Shown here in pieces: positions 46,258-57,597 of a DNA stretch of 64,000 bases (the first letter of the stretch is position 1; each line of letters begins with the position of its first letter). The DNA comes from Neocallimastix lanati (nom. inval.) (taxonomy: Eukaryota > Neocallimastigomycota > Neocallimastigomycetes > Neocallimastigales > Neocallimastigaceae): assembly GCA_016946835.1 (NCBI GenBank), contig JACVTC010000113.1, positions 288,501 to 352,500 of the forward strand. The letters run 5' to 3'. The translations under genes and the position numbers were made by a program. Below the pieces are notes generated by a model. That model was not told the DNA's origin and did no database searches. It saw nothing but the letters and a program-made list of their open reading frames with translations.

Positions 46258-46805
46258 TTTTAATAAATTGTTTAACTATTATAATCTATTATCATTTGAG
46301 CAAAAGAAATATAAAGTAAATAATTTAATATATCCAATCACTAATTATTTTTTTTGTGTTATTGTTGATAATTAAAAAGAAAAATTAATTTGAAAACTTT
46401 ATTTCATAATAAAAAAAAATATTATCTTATTAAAAATATATATTAAAGAATATCCAAAAATATTATAAGTAAACAATAATTCTAAAAAAATTAATTAGAA
46501 CACTTGAAACACCTTCATATTTAATACTCCTTTTTTTTTTTTTTTATTTTAAATAATTATTTATTATGATTACTATAATAACATCTTTTTCATTTTATTT
46601 GTTTCATTGTAATTAAAGTTATTTTTTTTATTATATTATATAAAAAAATAAATCTCCGTATTTTACAACTTTAATAATTAACTTTTATAGAATTTTTAAA
46701 AGTTTAATCTATAATAAAAATTATTTAGTTCTGTAATAATACAAATGAATCCACATATTTAAATAAAATAAAATAAAATAAAATAGATTATAATAAAAAA
46801 AAAAA

Positions 46806-46840
<35 letters not shown>

Positions 46841-47597
46841 AATAGAATTAAAAAAAAAAAAAAAAAAAAGCTTTAGAAAGAGTACTGTAATATATAATTT
46901 ATAATAATTTTTTTTTTTATTTATTATAAAGATTATTTTTTTAAAATTAGTAATATTAAAAAAAAATTTTTTTTATTTATTATGAAAAAATCACTTGAAT
47001 ATAGTGAATGATCCATGCTAATATTATCCTATAATACAAATATTATTGTTTTATATAAAAAAATTTATTTTTATTTTTTTTTCATAGCATAAGATCATTA
47101 AACAATAAAAAATTGTTTCAAAAAAAAATTATTTAAAAGATTTTTTTCTCAAAACCAAAATATTTAATTCAAATATATAATTTTAAAATAAAAAAAAAGA
47201 AAAATAAAATAAAATAAAATAAATTAAGTAAATTATTGATACACTAAAAATAAAGCAATTAACTATAATTCATAGCTTAAAGCAAAAATCTATAATAAAG
47301 TTATATCTTCTATTTAATAAATAATATAAATTTAAACTTTAGTTATTTATTCATCTATTAATTTAAATATTTTTATAGTTATTTATTTATTTATCTATTT
47401 AAAAGAAAAAATTAAAACGAAAGATAATATTTAATTATTAATTTTAAAATATTAAATATAAACTTTTTAATAGAAAAATTAATATATAATTAATATTTCA
47501 AAGCATTGAAAGAAATTAGAGTAATGAAAAATTTTGATAAAAAAAAAATTTTTTTATTTAAAATTATTTATATTTTATATTTATTTATTTATTTATT

Positions 47598-47636
<39 letters not shown>

Positions 47637-48454
47637 AAAAATAAGTGCTATAATTAATAAATATTAAGATTTTTATAATTTAATGAAGATATTTTAATGA
47701 AGATGAAACAATATAAATAAAAAAAAATAATAATAATTATGTAAAATACTAATACTAATACTAATAATAATAATTAATAATATGTAAAGAAATATTTATT
47801 TATAAATGTATTTTTAAAGGATTAATTAATAAAAGTCATTTCTGTTTCAAATATTTCAAATTATTATTTTAAATTTTCAAATTTTTTAATTTCTATAAAT
47901 TAAAAGATTTTTTTTTTATTTTTATTTTAATTAGTATTATATATTTAAAATATTTAAATTAAGTTTAACAAATGATTTTCTTTTAATTTAATTGAATACA
48001 ATTCAAAATTAAAAATGGTAAAAAAAAAATTAATTTTTAAATTTATGGAATTTTATCTTTAAATTATATTCACCTAAATAATAGAGTATTATTGTTTAAC
48101 ATTTAATATTATAACTATTATTATCCTGGTATTAGTATTATTATTAATATAGGATATATTAGTTCCATAATAATTATTATAAAAATTTTTTATATATAAA
48201 TATTTTTTATTTTTCTCACATTTTTTTTTTTTTTTATTTATTTTTAAATTTATTTAAATTAAATAATAATTTAAAAAATATTTGTTTATTTTAATTTAAG
48301 TATACTTATTAATTAATATAATAGATAAACAAAAACAAAAAAATTAAAATTTTTTTTATTAAATATATAATATAATAGAAATAAATATAAATTAAATATA
48401 AATTAAGATAAAATTCAATAGAAAGTTTTTAAAGAAATAAAAAATAACTGAATA
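45789..48454. other. Divergent intergenic region between GH1 copies A and B
   Basis: 2.7 kb of A/T-rich DNA that should contain both promoters. It holds (AAT)n at about 46190-46256, (AAAT)n near 46806-46840, and a poly(T) at about 47600-47632. The two 5' flanks are not obviously similar to one another beyond A runs. No coding sequence was seen. Confidence 0.6.
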
Positions 48455-50410
48455 ATGAAGACTCTTACTATTTTCGCTACTTTATTAGCTGTTTCTGCTG
48501 CTAAGAAATGTGTCGTTAAAGCTCCAGCTGATGCCGCTGCTGCTGATGTTGCTTCTGAAGCTGAAAACGATACCGCTGTGGTTTCTGATGATGAAACTAA
48601 GCCAATCGATGATGCTGAAGACTCCAGTGATGAACCAGAAAAGAAGGGAAAACTTCCTTCTGATTTCAAATGGGGTGCTGCTACTGCTGCTTACCAAGTT
48701 GAAGGTGCCTGGAATGTAGATGGTCGTGGTGAATCCGTTTGGGATCACTTCACTCACCTCTACCCAAAGAATGTTGAATCTGGTGACAGATCTAACAAAG
48801 ATTCTACTAACGGTAATGTTGCTTGTGATTCCTATCACAAGTTTGATGAAGATATCAAGATGATGAAGATCATGAATGCTAATCACTACCGTTTCTCTAT
48901 CTCTTGGTCTCGTCTTTTCCCAGAAGGTGAAGCTAAGAAGGTTAATGGTAAATGGAAAGTTAACGAAAAGGGTGTTGAATACTATGATATGGTTATTGAT
49001 ACTCTTCTCGAAAACAACATTACTCCTCTCGCTACTCTTTACCACTGGGATATGCCATACGCTCTTCATAAGAAATATGGTGGTTGGTTAGATTATCGTT
49101 CTCAATTCGATTTCGCCAACTATGCCGAATTCTGTTTCGAACACTTTGGTGATCGTGTTAAGGGATGGATTACCATTAATGAACCATGGGTTAACTGTGT
49201 TGCCGGTTACAAGAATGGACCAGGTAAAGCTCCATACAGATGTACTGGTGAAGCTCCACGTAAGCTTGCCAATGACACCACTGGTCTTGATTTAGAAGGA
49301 GGTTGTTCCTATGAAATTGGTCCAACCAAGTACACTAAGGATTCTGAAGAACTTCCAGCTGATCGTCCACCACAAAAGTTAGAAGATGTCTGGTGTTCTC
49401 ACAACATTCTTCTTGGTCACGCTCAAGCTGTCAAGGTTTACCGTGAAAAATTCCAAAAGAAACAAAAGGGTCTCATTGGTATTACCATTGATGGTGAAGC
49501 TCAAATTCCATATGAAGAAGCCGGTATGAGTGAAGAAGAATATGAAAACAACAAGAAGTACGCTAACTTAGCCGCCGAATTCCGTATTGGTTGGTACTCC
49601 GATCCAGTTATATTTGGTGATTACCCAGAATCAGTCAAACAAAGAAATGGTAAGGATTTACCAGAATTCACTGCTGAAGAAAAGAAATTATTAAAGGGAT
49701 CCTCTTCAGATTTCTTAGGTTGGAACACTTACACTTCTCACTGGGCTGCTCAAGTTAAGAATGAAGATGGTAGTTATGTTGAACCACCAAGTGATGAAGA
49801 AGCTAGCTACGATAACTCTAAGAGAGATATGTGGGATGATAACTGTAAGGGACGTGGAGATGGATGGACTTGTATTCCACCAACTCTTGGTTCTCAAGCT
49901 GGTTCATCCTGGAACACCAAGTATGGTCCAACTATTCGTGTTGGTCTTAACTGGTTCTCTAAGCGTTATGAAGGTCTCATTAAGAATGGTATCATCATTA
50001 CCGAAAATGGTTGTGCTCAACCAAACTACAAGGTTAGCCGTGCCAATGATAAGGTTACTCTTGATTACTGGAAATCTATTGGTAAGGAAGAATATGCTGA
50101 TACCTATGATGAAGATATTATTGAAGATGAAAAGGATCTTGATGGTACTCTTATTCACGATACTTACCGTATTGACTGGTACAAACAATACCTTGAAAAT
50201 CTTCGTCTTGCTTATGTCGAAGATGGTGTTGATGTCCGTGGTTACATGGCCTGGTCTTTACTTGATAACTTCGAATGGGAAAATGGATATGAAACTCGTT
50301 TCGGTATGACCTACATTGACTTCTACAATGACAAAGAATTAAAGCGTGTTCCAAAAGATTCTCTTACCTACCTTGGTCAATGGTACTTAGAAAACGTTGA
50401 ACAAGAATAA
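48455..50410 (+). CDS. GH1 beta-glucosidase, copy B
   Basis: 651 aa, the only plus-strand member of the array. Layout and catalytic residues match copy A (E243 in INEP, E517 in ITENG). Differences I can see include MKTLTIF at the start, I386 in DPVIFGDY (Val-Met in the others), S440 for T, D561 for N, V594 for I and N625 for H. It is divergent from copy A and convergent with copy C, with a SINE in the convergent spacer. Around 20 bp after the stop still resemble copy D, then similarity is lost. It acts as a secreted cellobiase, inferred from the family. Confidence 0.95.
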   Translation: MKTLTIFATLLAVSAAKKCVVKAPADAAAADVASEAENDTAVVSDDETKPIDDAEDSSDEPEKKGKLPSDFKWGAATAAYQVEGAWNVDGRGESVWDHFTHLYPKNVESGDRSNKDSTNGNVACDSYHKFDEDIKMMKIMNANHYRFSISWSRLFPEGEAKKVNGKWKVNEKGVEYYDMVIDTLLENNITPLATLYHWDMPYALHKKYGGWLDYRSQFDFANYAEFCFEHFGDRVKGWITINEPWVNCVAGYKNGPGKAPYRCTGEAPRKLANDTTGLDLEGGCSYEIGPTKYTKDSEELPADRPPQKLEDVWCSHNILLGHAQAVKVYREKFQKKQKGLIGITIDGEAQIPYEEAGMSEEEYENNKKYANLAAEFRIGWYSDPVIFGDYPESVKQRNGKDLPEFTAEEKKLLKGSSSDFLGWNTYTSHWAAQVKNEDGSYVEPPSDEEASYDNSKRDMWDDNCKGRGDGWTCIPPTLGSQAGSSWNTKYGPTIRVGLNWFSKRYEGLIKNGIIITENGCAQPNYKVSRANDKVTLDYWKSIGKEEYADTYDEDIIEDEKDLDGTLIHDTYRIDWYKQYLENLRLAYVEDGVDVRGYMAWSLLDNFEWENGYETRFGMTYIDFYNDKELKRVPKDSLTYLGQWYLENVEQE

Positions 50411-50951
50411 ATTAATGATTATAGTAAATTCAAGAAATAAATATTTAATAATGATAACATAGAAAAAAAAATAAAAAAAATAATAAAATAAAATAAAATA
50501 AAATAATTTAATAATATTTTCATTTAAAAATAATTAATAATCATTTAATATGTAATATTAAATAAAATTTTCATCGTTATAATATATGTATAAAAAAAAC
50601 ATAAATTTAATATAAATAATATGTACAAAATATATAATATAAATAAAAATTAAAATAAAAATATATAAATTAAAAAAAAAATAATAAATTAAACTACTTT
50701 AAATATCTTGAAATAAATTAAAAAAAAAATAGTAAATTAAACTACTTTAAATATCTTGAAAAAAAAGTGTAAATATCTTGAAAAAATAGTGTACATTTTA
50801 AAAAAAGAAATGTTTCTAAAAAATTGACTCTAATGAAAAATATAAAATATTTATTATAATGGAAAAAGACCCATAAATATATATTTATAATTATTGATAC
50901 TATAAATATATATATTAAAAAATTTATTTATGTTAAAAGGCATGGTTTATT

Positions 50952-50962
50952 ATTGCGATCCT

Positions 50963-50995
<33 letters not shown>

Positions 50996-51453
50996 ATAGA
51001 CTTGCACATATGGGTACCCATCTCCCATATGGCCATACAGTTATTAATTAACTGTAAGGTGATGAGTTATTGGCATACTGTATCAGCTTCGCCGCTCTCA
51101 ATCGTCGTTACACACTGCCCGGAGATGCATTCCTAACGTTCCTACATATATCTCTAATGACCACGAGCATCAGAACGGAACCATTAACTCCTCCCTAGTG
51201 GGTGTAATCATTGGCGATTGGAAATTTTACAATCATCAAGGTCTATGCTTCAATTCAAAGCGTAGTATCAGGGTTGGGTGAAATAATCATCTGAGGGAAA
51301 GTCTTATGAACATCACGTGTGGTCTCATGATATCCCAGGATAGAAACCTCATCCGATTATTTGGTGCCATGCCGAGGATTCGAACCCCGCCCTCTACAGT
51401 GACCTGTATCGTCCTAACCGACTGGACCAACATGGCATTGCGATCCTTATTAA
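50952..51453 (-). mobile_element. tRNA-derived SINE, full-length copy 2 (443 bp plus 17-bp TSDs)
   Basis: 50995-51437 has the same length as copy 1 (443 bp) and only a few substitutions from it (for example GGGTTGG for GGGATGG, CATCTGAG for CATTTGAG). The tRNA-like head with A and B boxes is at the right end (minus strand), and the tail T tract corresponds to the plus-strand A run 50967-50994. The TSD ATTGCGATCCTTATTAA is perfect at 50952-50968 and 51437-51453. The high similarity to copy 1 indicates recent family activity. Confidence 0.9.
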
Positions 51454-51565
51454 GTATATTTTTTTTTCTCTTAATTTTAAACCATTAAAATTATTAATAA
51501 ATATTTGATATAATAAATTTTATAATAATTAGCAAAAATGATAAACAATTCAACTAATAAAATAT

Positions 51566-51617
51566 ATGAAACATACATACATACATTATATATATAATGT
51601 ATGTATGTATGTTTCAT
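51566..51617. repeat. Perfect 52-bp palindrome
   Basis: Two 26-bp arms with no spacer: ATGAAACATACATACATACA leading to a TATATA centre, then its exact complement. It includes C/G positions, so it is not mere A/T noise. It lies between convergent GH1 genes and could extrude as a cruciform or fold as an RNA hairpin. Confidence 0.9.
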
Positions 51618-52727
51618 TATTTATATTTTATTAAATTAAATACTAACTTATTAATTTATTTATTTATCATAAATAAAAACAATTATTATGTATACTTTAG
51701 CAAAGCTAAAGTTTCATTCATTCTTAATAAGTGGATCGTTTTTAAAAAATCTTAAGCAGAAACAGATTAAACATATTAATAAAAAAAATATGGTATTTTA
51801 GTATTGTCATATTTTGTTATTATAATCATAATAATTATCATATATTATTTTAGCATTTATTCATTCAAAATTATTTATTTATGTTCTTTTTATTTATTTA
51901 TTTATTTATTATAATTTAATATTTATTATTTTATAATGCGTCTTTTACATAATCATATAAATTTTTTTTTAATTATTAAAATAATATCTTTTTTGTGTAT
52001 TAAAAAAAATTTTTTTTATAAATACTTAAATATTTTTATTATTAAATAAATAATAGATATTACTTATTTTTTAATTTGAAATTATTATTACGTCTGGTTT
52101 AATATTCGTTAAATTTTTATTTTAGAGGTATTAATTAAAAAAAAATAATAATTAAATAAAAATATAAAATATTCATTTTTTTTTACTAAATGTTTATTTT
52201 TTTTAACTATTATTAATAATTTGATCCTTTATATTAAAAATATCATATGAAAATTAAAATTTCATATTTTATTTTAAAAAATTAACTCATTTATAATTAA
52301 TAATTAACATGTTAACTCAAACACATTTTTCATTTTTTATTTAAAAATTATATTTTATGTAATAATCATCACTTATTAAAAACCACATCACTTATTTTTA
52401 ATTGCTCTACCATAAACACAATACATCAAACATAATAAAATAAATAAACATAATAAAAAAAATATTAATTATTAAAATAATTTTTAATTTTTATTTTTAT
52501 TATCTTTTTTTATTTTTTTTTATTTTATTTAAAAAATTTACATTAAAAATCATGCTTCAAATGATCTTTATTTTTTTCTATTTTATATATATCATTTTGA
52601 TTTTTAAGAATACTTTATATATGATTTGCGATTGTAAGCATTAATTTTCTATTTATATTAGTTTTCTATATATTAAACATTTAGCGCTTTTAGAGCGAAT
52701 TAATTTTATTCTATTTTTTATTCAAAT

Positions 52728-54683
52728 TTATTCTTGTTCAACGTTTTCTAAGTACCATTGACCAAGGTAGGTAAGAGAATCTTTTGGAACACGCTTTAAT
52801 TCCTTATCATTGTAGAAGTCAATGTAGGTCATACCGAAACGAGTTTCATATCCATTTTCCCATTCAAAGTTATCAAGTAAAGACCAGGCCATGTAACCAC
52901 GGACATCAACACCATCTTCGACATAAGCAAGACGAAGATTTTCAAGGTATTGTTTGTACCAGTCAATACGGTAAGTATCGTGAATGAGGGTACCATCAAG
53001 ATCCTTTTCATCTTCAATAATATCTTCATCATAGGTATCAGCATATTCTTCCTTACCAATAGATTTCCAATAATCAAGAGTAACCTTATCATTGGCACGG
53101 CTAACCTTGTAGTTTGGTTGAGCACAACCGTTTTCGGTAATGATGATACCATTCTTGATGAGACCTTCATAACGCTTAGAGAACCAGTTAAGACCAACAC
53201 GAATAGTTGGACCATACTTGGTGTTCCAGGATGAACCAGCTTGAGAACCAAGAGTTGGTGGAATACAAGTCCATCCATCTCCACGTCCCTTACAGTTATC
53301 ATCCCACATATCTCTCTTAGAGTTATCGTAGCTAGCTTCTTCATCACTTGGTGGCTCGACGTAAGTACCATCTTCATTCTTAACTTGAGCAGCCCAGTGA
53401 GAAGTGTAAGTGTTCCAACCTAAGAAGTCTGAAGAGGATCCCTTTAATAATTTCTTTTCTTCAGCAGTGAATTCTGGTAAATCCTTACCATTTCTTTGTT
53501 TGACTGATTCTGGGTAATCACCAAACATAACTGGATCGGAGTACCAACCAATACGGAATTCGGCGGCTAAGTTAGCGTACTTCTTGTTGTTTTCATATTC
53601 TTCTTCACTCATACCGGCTTCTTCATATGGAATTTGAGCTTCACCATCAATGGTAATACCAATGAGACCCTTTTGTTTCTTTTGGAATTTTTCACGGTAA
53701 ACCTTGACAGCTTGAGCGTGACCAAGAAGAATGTTGTGAGAACACCAGACATCTTCTAACTTTTGTGGTGGACGATCAGCTGGAAGTTCTTCAGAATCCT
53801 TAGTGTACTTGGTTGGACCAATTTCATAGGAACAACCTCCTTCTAAATCAAGACCAGTGGTATCATTGGCAAGCTTACGTGGAGCTTCACCAGTACATCT
53901 GTATGGAGCTTTACCTGGTCCATTCTTGTAACCGGCAACACAGTTAACCCATGGTTCGTTGATGGTAATCCATCCCTTAACACGATCACCGAAATGTTCG
54001 AAACAGAATTCGGCATAGTTGGCGAAATCGAATTGGGAACGGTAATCTAACCAACCACCATATTTCTTATGAAGAGCGTATGGCATATCCCAATGGTAAA
54101 GAGTAGCGAGAGGAGTAATGTTGTTTTCAAGAAGAGTGTTAATAACCATATCATAGTATTCAACACCCTTTTCGTTAACTTTCCATTTACCATTAACCTT
54201 CTTAGCTTCACCTTCTGGGAAAAGACGAGACCAAGAGATAGAGAAACGGTAGTGATTAGCATTCATGATCTTCATCATCTTGATATCTTCATCAAACTTG
54301 TGGTAGGAATCACAAGCAACATTACCGTTAGTAGAATCTTTGTTAGATCTGTCACCAGATTCAACATTCTTTGGGTAGAGGTGAGTGAAGTGATCCCAAA
54401 CAGATTCACCACGACCATCTACATTCCAGGCACCTTCAACTTGGTAAGCAGCAGTAGCAGCACCCCATTTGAAATCAGAAGGAAGTTTTCCTTTCTTTTC
54501 TTGTTCATCACTTGAATCTTCATCATCATCAATTGGCTTAGTTTCATCATCAGAAACCACAGCGGTATCATTTTCAGCTTCAGAAGCAACATCAGCAGCA
54601 GCAGCATCAGCTGGAGCCTTAACAACACATTTCTTAGCAGCAGAAACAGCTAATAAAGTAGCGAAAATAGTAAGAGACTTCAT
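52728..54683 (-). CDS. GH1 beta-glucosidase, copy C
   Basis: 651 aa from ATG at 54683, same architecture as copies A and B: signal peptide, acidic pro-region, GH1 barrel with E243 (INEP) and E517 (ITENG), no dockerin. Distinguishing residues are MKSLTIF at the start, DDDEDSSDEQEKK in the pro-region (Glu-Gln instead of Glu-Pro) and VINTLLEN (N182 instead of D). It is convergent with copy B and in tandem with copy D, whose stop lies 2.9 kb upstream. An A/T-only run sits immediately before the ATG. Confidence 0.95.
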   Translation of the reverse strand: MKSLTIFATLLAVSAAKKCVVKAPADAAAADVASEAENDTAVVSDDETKPIDDDEDSSDEQEKKGKLPSDFKWGAATAAYQVEGAWNVDGRGESVWDHFTHLYPKNVESGDRSNKDSTNGNVACDSYHKFDEDIKMMKIMNANHYRFSISWSRLFPEGEAKKVNGKWKVNEKGVEYYDMVINTLLENNITPLATLYHWDMPYALHKKYGGWLDYRSQFDFANYAEFCFEHFGDRVKGWITINEPWVNCVAGYKNGPGKAPYRCTGEAPRKLANDTTGLDLEGGCSYEIGPTKYTKDSEELPADRPPQKLEDVWCSHNILLGHAQAVKVYREKFQKKQKGLIGITIDGEAQIPYEEAGMSEEEYENNKKYANLAAEFRIGWYSDPVMFGDYPESVKQRNGKDLPEFTAEEKKLLKGSSSDFLGWNTYTSHWAAQVKNEDGTYVEPPSDEEASYDNSKRDMWDDNCKGRGDGWTCIPPTLGSQAGSSWNTKYGPTIRVGLNWFSKRYEGLIKNGIIITENGCAQPNYKVSRANDKVTLDYWKSIGKEEYADTYDEDIIEDEKDLDGTLIHDTYRIDWYKQYLENLRLAYVEDGVDVRGYMAWSLLDNFEWENGYETRFGMTYIDFYNDKELKRVPKDSLTYLGQWYLENVEQE

Positions 54684-55842
54684 TTTTTTTTTTAAATACT
54701 TAAATAATAATTTTTTTTTTTTTTATATATATATATTAAATTAAAACTTTTAATTTATTAAATTTATTTTTAATATTGGTAATATTATAAATAATCAATA
54801 TTTATTAATACTAATAATAAAAATGATATCTATAAATCTCTCTATATATATTTAAATATATATTTATATGTATCAAAGACTTTTTCCCCTAGTCAAAAGG
54901 TCAAATTATAAAATTATTTTTATAATTAGAGAATTAAAAATAAAGAGATTAATAGGTTCTTTATATACATTTTTTGTCATTAATATAAAAAAAATTTAAT
55001 ATAAATCTAAAATTTATATGAAATAAATTATTAATAAAAAATCATTTATTAATTAATATTCTATATAATATAAAATTGGTAAATCTAGAAACATATTATA
55101 TTATTGTTTGTGATTATTAAGCATATAGAAAGGAGTTTCATATTATTAAGTTATAAAGGTATATATATTTTATTTATATTAAACAAATATTTTAAATTTT
55201 TAATTAAAAAAAAAAAAAAAAAACGATAGAATTATAATAATAATAATAATTAAAGTTTTAATTCACGTTTTCATAATTATTATTAATTAAAAAATTCATA
55301 TTTTTAAAAATTAAAGTTTCCATAATTAATATATGCTTATTAATAATGTATTATATTATACACAATAATATATTAATTTAAATTTACCAATAGAAAAATA
55401 ATTTTAAAAAAATATCATTTATTCAAAATTAACTATCTCTCTAATTTTTATTTTTTATAATAATTCTAATCTTTTAAATAAAGTAGAATGGATTTTAAAA
55501 TTATATAAATATTAAATTATCTTACTTTTATCAATTTAGCCTTTCATTAAAAACAGAATAAATAAAATAAAAAAAAAAAAAAAAAGGAAAATAAAAGGAA
55601 AAAATAAATATTTTGATTAAATATAAGTAAATAAATATAAATGGGTATATATTTAATATATAATATATATATATATTTTTTCCTTGTGGATATTTTTATT
55701 TCATTATGTTTTTTTATTTTTCATATTAAAATTCTTAAAAGTCATTTAATTTCTAAAAAATAAGAAGAAAATAATATTTTAAAATAAATAACCCAAGGAA
55801 ATTTTAACATATAAATAACAATAACTTAAAAGTAATATATTA

Positions 55843-55885
<43 letters not shown>

Positions 55886-56646
55886 TATATATTTCCAAAA
55901 AATTGTTTCGAATGAGTATTTATTTAAATCTTTATCTTTAATGAAGAAATATCTCAAAAATATTTTTATTATAAAGATATTTTATAATATATATATTATT
56001 TACGTCATAGTTTTTTTTAATTATTTTGATTATTATTTTTTTTTCTTTTTCTTTTTTATAAATAATATGCTTAAAATGAATTATTAAATAATAAGTAAAA
56101 AATTTTTTTTAATAAAATAAAAATTGGTTATTAAATTTTTTTTTTGGTTTTATGAATTTTTAAAAGATAAATAAAATAAAATAAAATAAATAAAAAAATA
56201 GAAATAATAAAAATAATAAAAAATTATTATTATGTATATATTGTGTTGTTGAAGTGTTGTTTTAAATATATCTTTGTCTTTAATGAATAAATATAACATA
56301 AATTATATCTTTTATAAAGTTTTAAATAAATACTAATTCAAAACAACTTCTTTAAAAGATTTATATATATATATATATTTTTTTTTATATAAGCATTAAT
56401 AATTTAAATATTATTTATATTATTCTTAAATATGAACCAAATAATTATTTTTATATTTTAATATGATATATATATATTAAGTTTAATAAATGAAGCAATT
56501 AATAGAACAATTAAATATGTCATTAATAATATTTATATTTAATAAAGTATATTATCAATAAATTAAATCGAAAATGGAAAAATAAATCTCCATTATAATA
56601 ATAATTTATGATTCATGTCTAATTGTAACACAATATATTTAAAAAA

Positions 56647-56679
<33 letters not shown>

Positions 56680-57597
56680 TTTTTAAATTTATTAATAATC
56701 CTTATTAATAAAATATTTATAATTATTATATATATTGATTTATATATATTTATTTTATATATATATAAATAAATTATTTTAGGTTAATATTATTATAAAT
56801 TATAAATTATTTCTTATTAAAATTAATTCTAATTGTTTATAATTAATATTTATATCTGTAACATTATATAGAAAAATCAGGAAAGGTGATATTTATTATA
56901 TTTTAAGCAAAAAACAAAACAAAATATATCAAGAAAAAAAAAAAAAAGATATTTTTTTTATTAGTAATTGCATTATTTTAAAACTTGTGTTTCTAACAAT
57001 TTTTCTATAGATAATACTTTCTTTTTATCTGATTATTCTATTTTTCTGTACTATAATTACTTTCCATTTATCAATATAACGCTTGAAGATTATATCGTAA
57101 TATTATTTTATTCATTAAAAATCACATTTTTATTAATACTAAATATTACTTTTTTAAAATAACAATCATCAATAAAAAATAAAACTTTTAATTATACACA
57201 TATACAATATTTTTTTCTTATTTCTTTAAATTCTTTTATTGTTATTTTATTAATTTTAATTTTATTTTTTATTACAATTTATTTCATTTAATTAATAATA
57301 TCCTTTATAAATTTAAAAAAAATTTTTTTTTTTTAATTTTTAATGTTTATTTTTTTATCTAATTTATTTTTTATTTTCAAAATTTTATAATTTTTTACTA
57401 TTTTTTTTATATTTTTTAATTCCCTTTATTATATAATAAATTTTAATTATAATTAAAATTTTATTTATTTTTTTTTTTTAAATTATTCTATTTCATTTTA
57501 TTTTTTTTTTGTTTATTTTTATTTTATTAATTTCATTAGTTTATATTTTTCTTTTATTTAGAAATTTCTATTTTTTTTATTTGCTATAATCACTAAT
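54684..57597. other. Intergenic region between GH1 copies C and D
   Basis: Serves as the 5' flank of copy C and the 3' flank of copy D. It contains poly(A) at about 55851-55883 and AT dinucleotide tracts (56355, 56660). The 64-codon frame at 56968 starts with TTG, lacks an ATG near its start and has spacer composition. Nothing else is recognised. Confidence 0.6.

Larger units (their letters stand above)
50411..52727. other. Convergent intergenic region between GH1 copies B and C
   Basis: Holds a ~50-bp tandem duplication (AAACTACTTTAAATATCTTG units, about 50661-50760), a full SINE with TSDs (50952-51453) and a perfect 52-bp palindrome (51566-51617). The remainder is A/T spacer. The 60-codon frame at 51306 lies inside the SINE and is not a gene. 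Confidence 0.7.

Noticed and set aside
56968-57162. 64-aa ORF with hydrophobic residues
   Set aside because: Begins with TTG, not ATG, has A/T-spacer composition and no motif.
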